Shown here piece by piece: positions 44,635 through 53,049 of a stretch of DNA of 64,000 nucleotides. The notes under the pieces were generated by a model. That model was not told the origin of the DNA. It searched no databases and worked only from the letters and a program-made list of their open reading frames with translations. The DNA lies in the NCBI RefSeq assembly GCF_000959525.1, contig NZ_CP009832.1:2232001-2296000 (forward strand), written 5' to 3'. This DNA comes from Burkholderia multivorans ATCC BAA-247 (GTDB taxonomy: Bacteria; Pseudomonadota; Gammaproteobacteria; Burkholderiales; Burkholderiaceae). Both the position numbers and the translations under genes were made by a program. The first letter of the stretch is position 1. Each line of letters starts with the position of its first letter.

Positions 44635-44710
44635 TGGCGTCCCCTAGGGGATTCGAACCCCTGTACTCACCGTGAAAGGGTGATGTCCTAGGCCTCTAGA
44701 CGAAGGGGAC
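44635..44710 (-). tRNA. tRNA-Glu(TTC), copy 3 in transcription order
   Basis: Acceptor GTCCCCT/AGGGGAC, anticodon TTC within CCTTTCACG, T loop GTTCGAATC and encoded CCA. Paired with the following tRNA-Asp. Confidence 0.97.
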
Positions 44711-44735
44711 AACGTACTGCTTACATCCTTAATAC

Positions 44736-44768
44736 AAAAGCCCGCTCAAAAACGTCTTGAACGGGCTT
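44736..44768 (-). terminator. Terminator-like hairpin inside the tRNA array (after second Asp)
   Basis: AAGCCCG (44738-44744) pairs with CGGGCTT (44762-44768), extended by a TCAA/TTGA inner stem, and is followed on the minus strand by TTTTG. It lies between tRNA-Asp and the next tRNA-Glu. Confidence 0.65.
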
Positions 44769-44773
44769 CGTTC

Positions 44774-44850
44774 TGGCGGAGCGGACGGGACTCGAACCCG
44801 CGACCCCCGGCGTGACAGGCCGGTATTCTAACCGACTGAACTACCGCTCC
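44774..44850 (-). tRNA. tRNA-Asp(GTC), middle copy
   Basis: Same 77-base sequence as the other two Asp copies, with encoded CCA. Confidence 0.97.
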
Positions 44851-44931
44851 AGCTTTTCTGCACCGTCACCTGCAGGACGTCGGTCACGCTCCCGCAAGCT
44901 TTGCGACACTTCTACGAAACGCCGCTGAATC

Positions 44932-45007
44932 TGGCGTCCCCTAGGGGATTCGAACCCCTGTACTCACCGTGAAAGGGTGATGTCCTAGGCCTCTAGACGA
45001 AGGGGAC
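44932..45007 (-). tRNA. tRNA-Glu(TTC), copy 2 in transcription order
   Basis: Same 76-base sequence as the other Glu copies, with anticodon TTC and encoded CCA. Confidence 0.97.
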
Positions 45008-45031
45008 AACGTACTGCTTACACCTTAATAC

Positions 45032-45063
45032 AAAAGCCCGCTCAAAATGGCTTGAACGGGCTT
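45032..45063 (-). terminator. Terminator-like hairpin inside the tRNA array (after first Asp)
   Basis: AAGCCCG (45034-45040) pairs with CGGGCTT (45057-45063), with an inner TCAA/TTGA stem and a TTTTG tail on the minus strand. Nearly the same sequence as the hairpin at 44736-44768. Confidence 0.65.
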
Positions 45064-45068
45064 CGTTC

Positions 45069-45145
45069 TGGCGGAGCGGACGGGACTCGAACCCGCGACC
45101 CCCGGCGTGACAGGCCGGTATTCTAACCGACTGAACTACCGCTCC
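45069..45145 (-). tRNA. tRNA-Asp(GTC), copy nearest the promoter
   Basis: Same 77-base cloverleaf as the other Asp copies, with encoded CCA. Confidence 0.97.
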
Positions 45146-45225
45146 AACTTCCTGCACCGTCACCTGCAGGACGTCGGTTACGTTCCTGCAAGCTTCGCAG
45201 CGCTTCTACGAAACGCCGCTGAATC

Positions 45226-45301
45226 TGGCGTCCCCTAGGGGATTCGAACCCCTGTACTCACCGTGAAAGGGTGATGTCCTAGGCCTCTAGACGAAGGGGA
45301 C
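45226..45301 (-). tRNA. tRNA-Glu(TTC), copy 1 in transcription order
   Basis: Acceptor GTCCCCT/AGGGGAC, anticodon TTC, encoded CCA. First of three Glu-Asp pairs following tRNA-Ala. Confidence 0.97.
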
Positions 45302-45435
45302 AAAATCTTTTCAGATTTGTCTGGTTTCGCTATCAACTACTCGATAACAGCGAAGCCCGAAATTTTAACTGCTTTAAATCGTTTTGTGAAGCATTTATTA
45401 CTACATGACTTCGCGAAACGATTCGTTTGTTCTGT

Positions 45436-45511
<76 letters not shown>

Positions 45512-45529
45512 TTGCAGAACAGAAATGAG

Positions 45530-45558
45530 ATTATATGGACCTACTTTGCAGTTGTAAA
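45530..45558 (-). promoter_or_regulatory. Strong sigma-70 promoter of the tRNA array
   Basis: TTTACA (45553-45558), a 17-base spacer and a perfect TATAAT (45530-45535) on the minus strand. The predicted start lies about 12 bases before the tRNA-Ala 5' end. Confidence 0.85.
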
Positions 45559-45634
45559 TAGCTTTTTGCGAATCGGGCGAATTTTTTTGCGAAGCCACGT
45601 CGTCGTCGACGCGCGGCCTCGCGTCGACGCGCAC

Positions 45635-47044
45635 TTACGCGAGCGCCGCCTCGATGCGCGACACGACGACGTCGCGATCGAACAGCGCGAGCACCGCGTC
45701 GATCGACGGCGTATGCGTGGTGCCCGCCACGAGCAGGCGCACCGGCATCGCGAGCTGCGGCATCTTCAGCTTGTGCGCGGCAAGCGTCGCCTTCAGCGCG
45801 GCCGAGATCGCATCCTTCGTCCAGTTGGCCGCCTTCAGCGCGGCGGCGAGATCGGCAAGCGCCGGCCGCACGGCGTCGGTCAGGTGCTGTGCGAGCGCAT
45901 CGGCGTCCGGCGCCGGCACGCGGTAGAACATCGCCGCGCCTTCCGCGATTTCCTTGACCGTCGTCGCGCGATCCTTCATCAGCGCGATCACGGCCTCGAG
46001 CGCCGGGCCGGCCGCGAGCGCCGCGTCGTCGATCGCCAGCGCCGCGAGGAACGGTTTCGCGAGCGCGGCCAGGCGCGCGTTGTCGGCTTCCTTGATGTAG
46101 TGCGCGTTCAGCCAGTTCAGCTTGTTGTGGTCGTACTGCGCGGGCGACTTGCCGAGATGCTCGAGATCGAACCATTCGACGAACTGCTCACGCGAGAAGA
46201 TTTCCGCATCGCCGTGCGACCAGCCCAGACGCGCGAGATAGTTGACGACCGCTTCCGGCAGATAACCGGCGTCGCGATACGCCGTCACGCTCATCGCGCC
46301 GTGACGCTTGCTCATCTTCTCGCCCTGCTCGTTCAGCACGGTCGGCAGGTGCGCATACACGGGCGGCTCGCCGCCGAGCGCGCGCAGGATGTTGATTTGG
46401 CGCGGCGTGTTGTTCACGTGATCGTCGCCGCGGATCACGTGCGTGATGCCCATATCCATGTCGTCGACGACCACGCAGAAGTTGTAGATCGGCGTGCCGT
46501 CCGGACGCGCGATCACGAGATCGTCGAGTTCCTCGTTCGAGATCTCGACGCGCCCCTTCACCGCGTCGTCCCACACGACGGTGCCCGTCAGCGGATTGCG
46601 GAAACGCAGCACCGGCTTCACGCCCGGCGGCGGCTCCGGCAGCACCTTGCCGGGCTCCGGACGCCACGTGCCGTCATAGCGCGGCTTCAGACCGGCCGCG
46701 CGCTGGCGTTCGCGCAGCGCGTCGAGTTCTTCGGCCGACATGTAGCACGGGTAGGCAAGCCCCTTCTCCAGCATCTGCGCGAGCACCTCGCGATAGCGGT
46801 CCATCCGCTGCATCTGGTAGATCGGGCCTTCGTCGAAATCGAGACCGAGCCATTCCATCCCTTCGAGGATCGCGTCGACGGCCTCCTTCGACGAGCGTTC
46901 GACGTCGGTATCCTCGATACGCAGCACGAACGTGCCTTTCATCTTGCGCGCGAACGCCCACGGATAAAGCGCGGAGCGGATGTTGCCGAGGTGGATGAAG
47001 CCGGTGGGACTCGGCGCGAAGCGGGTACGGACAGGACGGGTCAT
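45635..47044 (-). CDS. gltX: Glutamyl-tRNA synthetase
   Basis: Class I synthetase charging tRNA-Glu. The 469-residue protein has the HIGH-type motif in [13 protein letters not shown], the KMSKRHG loop near residue 248 and the glutamate-recognition region [11 protein letters not shown]. No zinc cysteines are evident in the usual insert. It is immediately upstream of a tRNA array containing three tRNA-Glu genes on the same strand, with its own promoter and a separate tRNA promoter in between. Confidence 0.97.
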   Translation of the reverse strand: MTRPVRTRFAPSPTGFIHLGNIRSALYPWAFARKMKGTFVLRIEDTDVERSSKEAVDAILEGMEWLGLDFDEGPIYQMQRMDRYREVLAQMLEKGLAYPCYMSAEELDALRERQRAAGLKPRYDGTWRPEPGKVLPEPPPGVKPVLRFRNPLTGTVVWDDAVKGRVEISNEELDDLVIARPDGTPIYNFCVVVDDMDMGITHVIRGDDHVNNTPRQINILRALGGEPPVYAHLPTVLNEQGEKMSKRHGAMSVTAYRDAGYLPEAVVNYLARLGWSHGDAEIFSREQFVEWFDLEHLGKSPAQYDHNKLNWLNAHYIKEADNARLAALAKPFLAALAIDDAALAAGPALEAVIALMKDRATTVKEIAEGAAMFYRVPAPDADALAQHLTDAVRPALADLAAALKAANWTKDAISAALKATLAAHKLKMPQLAMPVRLLVAGTTHTPSIDAVLALFDRDVVVSRIEAALA

Positions 47045-47152
47045 AAACGGTAACTCGAACGCCTGGGGCGCATGAATGATTCGACGCGGGATCGGCGGCG
47101 GCCATGCGAGCGGCTGCGTGCCGGCGACGCCCGGAACGGGAAAGAAGCCGGA

Positions 47153-47180
47153 ATTATACTCGCGCCGCCCATCGCGCCAA
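47153..47180 (-). promoter_or_regulatory. Probable gltX promoter
   Basis: TTGGCG (47175-47180), a 16-base spacer and a perfect TATAAT (47153-47158) on the minus strand, about 100 bases before the gltX start. Confidence 0.6.
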
Positions 47181-47322
47181 GCGCGCCGCTTGCTTTATGA
47201 TGTGCGCGCCGCGGCCGCCTGCCGGCGCCGCGCCGGTTGCGCGGACCTTGCCGCGCCGCCGCTCGCGAACCTATCGCCGCGCGGGCCCGACGGCCCGCCG
47301 CCCAGCCGCCGGAGAATCTTCG

Positions 47323-48249
47323 ATGTCGTCCCCTCGCCTGTCGCGCCGCCAGTTCACGATCGCGTGCGCGTCCGCCAGCCTCGCCGCCTGCACTTCGTTC
47401 GGCGGCAAATCGCGCTCCGATAGCGCATCGAGTGCGACGCAGCCGCACGACAAGCCGGTCAAGATCGGCATCGCGCTCGGCGGCGGCGCCGCGCGCGGCT
47501 TTTCGCATATCGGCGTGCTGAAGGCGCTCGAGGCGCGCGGCATCGCGATCGACCTCGTCGCCGGCACGAGCGCGGGCTCGGTGGTCGGCGCGCTGTATGC
47601 GTCGGGAATGAACGGCTTGCAGATCAACAAGATCGCACTCGACATGGATCAGGCGTCGATCAGCGACTGGGCGCTGCCGTTTCGCTCGCGCGGGCTGCTG
47701 CAGGGCGTCGCGCTGCAGAACTTCCTGAACAAGGCGCTCAACAATCGGCCGATCGAGAAAATGCCGAAGCCGCTCGGCATCGTCGCCACCGATCTGCAAA
47801 GCGGCCAGCCGATCCTGTTCCAGCAGGGCAATACGGGGCTCGCGGTGCGCGCGTCGTGCAGCGTGCCGTCCGTGTTCGAGCCGGTGAAGATCGGCAACCG
47901 CGAATACGTCGACGGCGGGCTCGTCAGCCCGGTGCCTGCGTCGTTCGCGCGCCGCATGGGCGCGAACTTCGTGATCGCGGTCGACATCTCGGCGCGCCCC
48001 GACGGCGCGGCGACGAACAACCCGATCGAGATGCTGCTGCAGACGTTCACGATCATGGGACAGACGATCAAGACCTACGAACTCGACAAGTACGCGGACG
48101 TCGTGATCCGGCCGAATCTCGCCGCGACGGGCGGCAGCGACTTCAACCAGCGCAACGCGGCGATCCTCGCGGGCGAGGAAGCGGTCGCGCGGATCATGCC
48201 GGAACTGCAGCGCAAGCTCGCCGCGGCGCGCGGCGTTCCCGTCGCGTAA
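47323..48249 (+). CDS. Patatin-like phospholipase, RssA-type lipoprotein
   Basis: A 308-residue patatin-domain protein. The oxyanion loop is in ALGGGAARGFSHIGV, the nucleophile Ser in AGTSAGSVVG, and the catalytic Asp in YVDGGLVSPVP. The N-terminus has LSRRQFTIACASASLAAC: a lipobox (LAAC) and a twin-arginine-like SRRQF motif, so it may be a Tat-exported lipoprotein. GGAG precedes the chosen ATG. Patatin-like lipases hydrolyse membrane lipids; the substrate is unknown. Divergent from gltX. Confidence 0.88.
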   Translation: MSSPRLSRRQFTIACASASLAACTSFGGKSRSDSASSATQPHDKPVKIGIALGGGAARGFSHIGVLKALEARGIAIDLVAGTSAGSVVGALYASGMNGLQINKIALDMDQASISDWALPFRSRGLLQGVALQNFLNKALNNRPIEKMPKPLGIVATDLQSGQPILFQQGNTGLAVRASCSVPSVFEPVKIGNREYVDGGLVSPVPASFARRMGANFVIAVDISARPDGAATNNPIEMLLQTFTIMGQTIKTYELDKYADVVIRPNLAATGGSDFNQRNAAILAGEEAVARIMPELQRKLAAARGVPVA

Positions 48250-48283
48250 CGTACGGCGCCGCCGTCGCGCCGCACAGACAAAA

Positions 48284-48314
48284 GCCCCTGCCGCCTTCCG
48301 GCGACAGGGGCTTG
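48284..48314 (-). terminator. Terminator between the patatin and NlpC/P60 genes
   Basis: GCCCCTG pairs with CAGGGGC, with an inner CGCC/GGCG stem (48284-48312). The T-rich side favours the minus-strand NlpC/P60 gene; it may work in both directions. Confidence 0.7.
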
Positions 48315-48345
48315 TTCGATTCCGTCCGACCCGGACGAAAGCGCG

Positions 48346-49020
48346 TCAGTTGTTCGCGTTGTCCGCGTCGTTGCCGATCGTTGCGCGCACACGCTGGCGC
48401 AGATCGTCGGCCTTCATCGGAAACTGCGTCTCGATCCGGCGCGCGCCGGTGAAACGCTTTTCCCAGTAGCTGCTGTCGAGATCGTCGACACGCACGGTGC
48501 TGCCCGTCGACGGCGAGTGCACGAACTTGTTGTCGCCGATATAGATGCCGACGTGCGAGAACGTGCGGCGCATCGTGTTGAAGAACACGAGGTCGCCCGG
48601 CTTCAGGTTACTCATGCTTACCTTTTCGCCGACTCGGCTCATCTCTTCGGCGCGACGCGGCAGCGACATGCCGAGCGTGTCCTGGAACACGTAGCGCACG
48701 AAGCCGCTGCAATCGAGGCCCGAATCCGGCGAGTTGCCGCCCCAGCGGTAGCGCACGCCGATCATGTTGAGCGCGCTGACGACGACGTCGCCCGCCTTGC
48801 CCGCCATGCCCGACAGGAACGACTTCGCGCCGCCGCTCGACGGCTGGGCATTGGGCTGCTGGAGGGAGGAACCCGACCCGATCTGCGTCGAATTCGTGAC
48901 ATTTTGGTTAAAACTGCTGACTTCGTCGGCGAAAGCGCCGGGAGCTGCTGCGAACAGGGCGCCGATGAACAGCCCGGCGAGGGTGCGCGCGCATGCCTGG
49001 GTCAGGGATCGATGCTGCAT
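48346..49020 (-). CDS. Secreted NlpC/P60 (C40) peptidoglycan endopeptidase
   Basis: A 224-residue exported protein with a Sec signal peptide (RTLAGLFIGALFAAAPGAFA, cleavage near residue 31). A Ser/Gln/Asn-rich linker leads to a C-terminal C40 domain with catalytic C104 in LDCSGFVRYVF, a His in FSHVGIYIG, and the following His in KFVHSPSTG. Such enzymes cut stem peptides between D-Glu and DAP. It has its own promoter and lies just downstream of a yej-type peptide importer on the same strand. Confidence 0.92.
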   Translation of the reverse strand: MQHRSLTQACARTLAGLFIGALFAAAPGAFADEVSSFNQNVTNSTQIGSGSSLQQPNAQPSSGGAKSFLSGMAGKAGDVVVSALNMIGVRYRWGGNSPDSGLDCSGFVRYVFQDTLGMSLPRRAEEMSRVGEKVSMSNLKPGDLVFFNTMRRTFSHVGIYIGDNKFVHSPSTGSTVRVDDLDSSYWEKRFTGARRIETQFPMKADDLRQRVRATIGNDADNANN

Positions 49021-49072
49021 TGGTCGATGGAATTTGCTTAAAAATCAGCTGATTGGCGGAAAATTTCGGTCG

Positions 49073-49101
49073 ATACTAGCCAGCGCGTAATCGTTTGTCA
49101 A
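49073..49101 (-). promoter_or_regulatory. Sigma-70 promoter of the NlpC/P60 gene
   Basis: A perfect TTGACA (49096-49101), a 17-base spacer and TAGTAT (49073-49078) on the minus strand, with a predicted leader of about 45 bases. The AT-rich block just upstream could act as an UP element. Confidence 0.8.
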
Positions 49102-49147
49102 AACAAATTAAAAAATTCAATCGAGATAGTCTGACCATTGAGCCCTA

Positions 49148-50770
49148 TCACGCTTTCCAGACCGCTTTCAACAGTTTTTGTGTGTAAGGATGTGACGGCC
49201 TCGCGAAGATCTGCTCGACGTCGCCCGACTCCACGATCATCCCGCCCTGCATCACCGCGACACGGTGCGCCATCGCACCGATCACCTCCAGGTCGTGGCT
49301 GATGAAGACATAGCCGAGGTTGTATTTCTGCTGAAGATTCGCGAGCAGCTTCAACACTTGCTGCTGGATCGAAACGTCGAGCGCGGACGTCGGTTCGTCG
49401 AGGATCAGCACGCGCGGCTCGAGCACGAGCGCGCGCGCGATCGCGATCCGCTGGCGCTGGCCGCCGGAGAATTCATGCGGATAACGATGCAGCACGGTGC
49501 GGTCGAGCCCGACCTCGCGCAGCACCGCGACCGATTTCGCGCGGCGCGCGTCGGGCGTCAGGTCGGGCCGATGCAGTTCGAGCCCCTCGCCGACGATCCG
49601 CTCGATCGTATGACGCGGCGACAGCGAGCTGAAGGGGTCCTGAAAGACGACCTGCATATTCGCGCGCAGCGCGGTCTGCTCGCGGCCGCGATACGTCGAC
49701 AGCGCGCGGCCCTGGAATTCGATGTCCCCGTGTACGGTCTTCTGCAGCCCGAGCAGCGCCATCGCGAGCGTCGATTTGCCGGAGCCCGATTCGCCGACGA
49801 TGCCGAGCGTCTCGCCCTGCCGCACCGACACCGACACGTCGGACACCGCCGTCACCGGCGTCGTGCCGAACCAGCCCGCGAGGCCGGGCCGCTTGCGCGC
49901 GAACTGCACGCTGACGTGACGCGCGTCGAGCAGCACCGGCGCGATCGGCATCACCGGCGCGACCGCGCGCTGCGGCCGGCTGTTCAGCAGTCGCTGCGTA
50001 TACGGATGCTGGGGCTCGGCGAAGATCCGCTCGACAGGCCCGCTCTCGACGAGCCGGCCACGCTCCATCACCGCCACGCGTTCAGCGAAACGCCGCACGA
50101 GATTCAGGTCGTGCGTGATCAGCAGGATCGCCATCCCGCGCTTTTCCGCTTCTTCGCGCTGCAGTTCCAGCAGCAGATCGACGATCTGCGCGCGGATCGT
50201 CACGTCGAGCGCGGTGGTCGGCTCGTCGGCGAGCAGCAGACGCGGCCGGCAGGCGAGTGCCATCGCGATCATCGCGCGCTGACGCTGCCCGCCGGACAAC
50301 TGGTGCGCATAGCTGTCGACACGCCGATCGGGTTCCGCGATGCCGGTGCGCGCGAGCAGCGCGATGGCGCGCTTGCGCGCCTCCGCGGCGCTCACGCCGT
50401 CGTGCAGCACGATCGTCTCGGCGATCTGCGCGCCGATCGTGTACAGCGGATTCAGCGCCGTCATCGGTTCCTGGAAGATCATCGCGATGTCGGCGCCGCG
50501 CAGCGCGCGCATCTCGCGCTCGCTCTTCGCGCCGAGGTCCTGCCCCGCGAAGCGGATCGTGCCGCGCACGTCGGCGTCGCGCAGCAGACGCAGGATCGAC
50601 AGCGCCGTCACGCTCTTGCCCGAACCCGATTCGCCGACGAGCGCGACGCGCTCGCCGCGGCCGATCGCGAACGTCACGTCGTCGACGGCGACCGTGTCGC
50701 CGAAGCGCACGTTCAGATGCTCGAGCGCCAGCAACGGCTCGTCGTGCGTCGATACGGTCGCGCCGTTCAT
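49148..50770 (-). CDS. yejF: Peptide ABC transporter ATP-binding protein, fused tandem (YejF-type)
   Basis: Powers uptake of oligopeptides. The 540-residue protein contains two complete ABC domains in one chain, each with Walker A GESGSGKS, signatures [15 protein letters not shown] and [15 protein letters not shown], and Walker [14 protein letters not shown] and [12 protein letters not shown]. Each is followed by a short oligopeptide-ABC C-terminal extension (HPYTQ). The fusion is the YejF arrangement. Its start overlaps yejE by four bases. Confidence 0.94.
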   Translation of the reverse strand: MNGATVSTHDEPLLALEHLNVRFGDTVAVDDVTFAIGRGERVALVGESGSGKSVTALSILRLLRDADVRGTIRFAGQDLGAKSEREMRALRGADIAMIFQEPMTALNPLYTIGAQIAETIVLHDGVSAAEARKRAIALLARTGIAEPDRRVDSYAHQLSGGQRQRAMIAMALACRPRLLLADEPTTALDVTIRAQIVDLLLELQREEAEKRGMAILLITHDLNLVRRFAERVAVMERGRLVESGPVERIFAEPQHPYTQRLLNSRPQRAVAPVMPIAPVLLDARHVSVQFARKRPGLAGWFGTTPVTAVSDVSVSVRQGETLGIVGESGSGKSTLAMALLGLQKTVHGDIEFQGRALSTYRGREQTALRANMQVVFQDPFSSLSPRHTIERIVGEGLELHRPDLTPDARRAKSVAVLREVGLDRTVLHRYPHEFSGGQRQRIAIARALVLEPRVLILDEPTSALDVSIQQQVLKLLANLQQKYNLGYVFISHDLEVIGAMAHRVAVMQGGMIVESGDVEQIFARPSHPYTQKLLKAVWKA

Positions 50771-51864
50771 CGCTGCCCTCCCGCCGCACGCATCGAATCG
50801 GCGATGCGCGTGTCGAGCGCGTTGCGCAGCGCGTCGCCCATGAAGGTCAGCAGCAGCAGCGTCGCGACCAGCACGCCGAACGTCGACAACGAGATCCACC
50901 ACGCATCGAGATTGCCCTTGCCCTGCGCGAGCAGTTCGCCGAGGCTCGGCGTCGGCGGCGGAACGCCGAGCCCGAGGAAGTCGAGGCTCGTGAGCGCGAG
51001 AATCGCGCCGCTCATGCGGAACGGCAGGAACGTGATCACGGGCGTCAGGCTGTTCGGCAGCACGTGGCGCCAGATGATCTGCCAGTTCGTCAGCCCCATC
51101 GCGCGCGCCGCGCGCACGTAGTCCTGCGTGCGGTTGCGCAGGAATTCGGCGCGCACGTAGTCGGCGAGCCCGATCCAGCCGAACAGCGACAGCAGCACGA
51201 TCAGCAGCAGGAAGCTCGGCTCGAAGATCGACGCGAAGATGATCAGCAGATACAGCTCGGGCAGCGAGCTCCAGATCTCGATCAGCCGCTGTCCGACGAT
51301 GTCGATGCGGCCGCCGAAAAAGCCCTGCACCGCGCCGGCGGCGATCCCGAGCAGCGTGCCGATCGCGGTCAGGATCAGCCCGAACTCGACCGACACGCGG
51401 AATCCGTACACGAGCCGCGCGAACAGGTCGCGGCCCTGCGCGTCGGTACCGAGCCAGTTCTCGCGCGACGGCGGCGCCGGATTCGGCTCCTTCGAGAAGT
51501 AGTTCAGCGTGTCGTAGTAATAGCGGTTCGGCGGATAGACGACGAAGTTGCCGGGTGCCTCGAGCCGCTTGCGCACGTACGGATCGAGATAGTCGGCCGG
51601 CGTCGGGAAATCGCCGCCGAACGTCGTCTCCGGATACGCGTGGAACAGCGGGAAATAGTAATGACCGTCGTAGCGGACGACGAGCGGCTTGTCGTTCGAC
51701 CACAGCGGCGCGGCGATGCTGGCCGCGAACGCGACGACGAAGATCACGAAACTCCAGTAGCCGAGCTTCTGCTGCCGGAAACGCTGCCACACGCGGCGTG
51801 CGGGCGACGGCGACACATGCGCCCGCGCGGCCTCGACGCGGGACGGCGCAGCGACGCGGCTCAT
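50767..51864 (-). CDS. yejE: Peptide ABC transporter permease (YejE-type)
   Basis: Inner-membrane permease of the dipeptide/oligopeptide class. The 365-residue protein has six hydrophobic segments, a large periplasmic loop after the first one (typical of YejE, containing HYYFPLFHAYPETTFGGDFP), and the EAA-type cytoplasmic loop YVRAARAMGLTNWQIIWRHV. The ATG at 51864 was chosen over one nine codons upstream. It overlaps yejF by four bases and follows yejB. Confidence 0.93.
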   Translation of the reverse strand: MSRVAAPSRVEAARAHVSPSPARRVWQRFRQQKLGYWSFVIFVVAFAASIAAPLWSNDKPLVVRYDGHYYFPLFHAYPETTFGGDFPTPADYLDPYVRKRLEAPGNFVVYPPNRYYYDTLNYFSKEPNPAPPSRENWLGTDAQGRDLFARLVYGFRVSVEFGLILTAIGTLLGIAAGAVQGFFGGRIDIVGQRLIEIWSSLPELYLLIIFASIFEPSFLLLIVLLSLFGWIGLADYVRAEFLRNRTQDYVRAARAMGLTNWQIIWRHVLPNSLTPVITFLPFRMSGAILALTSLDFLGLGVPPPTPSLGELLAQGKGNLDAWWISLSTFGVLVATLLLLTFMGDALRNALDTRIADSMRAAGGQR

Positions 51865-51939
51865 CGCGCACCTCGTCGCGACGCGGCGCACGGACTGACG
51901 AACGGGCCGCGGCGCGGCAGGCGGACGGACGGTTTCAAG

Positions 51940-52983
51940 TCAGCGCTCCAGGTTTTCGAATTGAATGCGCGGATCGACCCACACGTAGCAGAGGTCCGAA
52001 ATCAGCTTGGTCGCGAGCCCGATCAGCGTAAACAGATACAGCGTGCCGAGCACGACCGGATAGTCGCGGCGCACGACCGACTCGTACGACAGCAGGCCGA
52101 GGCCGTCGAGCGAGAACAGCGTCTCGATCAGCAGGCTGCCGGTAAAGAAGGCGCCGATGAACGCGGCCGGAAAGCCGACGATCAGCGGCAGCATCGCGTT
52201 GCGGAATACGTGCTTCCAGAGCACCGTACGCTCGCCGAGCCCTTTCGCCCGCGCGGTCAGCACGTACTGGCGGCGGATTTCGTCGAGGAACGCGTTCTTC
52301 GTCAGCATCGTCACGACCGCGAAGCTGCCGACGACCGACGCGGTGATCGGCAGCGCGATGTGCCACAAATAATCGAGCACCTTGCCGGCGACCGAGAGCT
52401 GCGCGAAGTTGTCGGACGTGAGGCCGCGCAGCGGGAACAGTTGCCAGAACGAGCCGCCGCCGAACAGGACGAGCAGCAGCACGCCGAGTACGAACCCCGG
52501 AATCGCGTAGCCGACGAGCACGACGAGGCTCGTCGCGACGTCGAACGGCGAACCGTTGCGCACGGCCTTCGCGATGCCGAGCGGCACCGAGATCAGGTAC
52601 GTCAGAAAGAACGTCCATAGGCCGATGCTGATCGACACCGGCAGCTTCTGGACGATCAGCGACCACACGCTCTGATGGCGAAAATAGCTGTCGCCGAGAT
52701 CGAAGCGCGCGAAGCGCTCGAGCATCAGCCAGTAGCGTTCGAGCGGCGGCTTGTCGAAGCCGTACAGCGCCTTCAGCTGTGCGATCTGCTGCGGATCGAC
52801 GCCCGTATGCGCGCGCATGCCGAACGGCGTCGCGCCCTGCTCCGTCGCGCCCTTGCGCAGTTCCTGCACCGCCTGCTCGACGGGGCCGCCCGGCACGAAC
52901 TGGATCACGACGAACGTGAGCGTCAGCACGCCGACGAGCGTCGGAATCATCAGCAGCAGGCGTTTGAGGATGTAGCTCCACAT
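51940..52983 (-). CDS. yejB: Peptide ABC transporter permease (YejB-type)
   Basis: Second permease of the importer. The 347-residue protein starts with the OppB-like MWSYILKRLLLMIPTLVGVL, has about six membrane segments and the EAA loop YVLTARAKGLGERTVLWKHV. It lies between the binding-protein gene and yejE, 75 bases upstream of the latter, in a single operon on the minus strand. Confidence 0.94.
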   Translation of the reverse strand: MWSYILKRLLLMIPTLVGVLTLTFVVIQFVPGGPVEQAVQELRKGATEQGATPFGMRAHTGVDPQQIAQLKALYGFDKPPLERYWLMLERFARFDLGDSYFRHQSVWSLIVQKLPVSISIGLWTFFLTYLISVPLGIAKAVRNGSPFDVATSLVVLVGYAIPGFVLGVLLLVLFGGGSFWQLFPLRGLTSDNFAQLSVAGKVLDYLWHIALPITASVVGSFAVVTMLTKNAFLDEIRRQYVLTARAKGLGERTVLWKHVFRNAMLPLIVGFPAAFIGAFFTGSLLIETLFSLDGLGLLSYESVVRRDYPVVLGTLYLFTLIGLATKLISDLCYVWVDPRIQFENLER

Positions 52984-53049
52984 GGCGTCGACTCGCGATC
53001 GATAGGCTTGGATGAAAGTTCGGTTGAACGACGGGCCGCGGGCGCGGCT

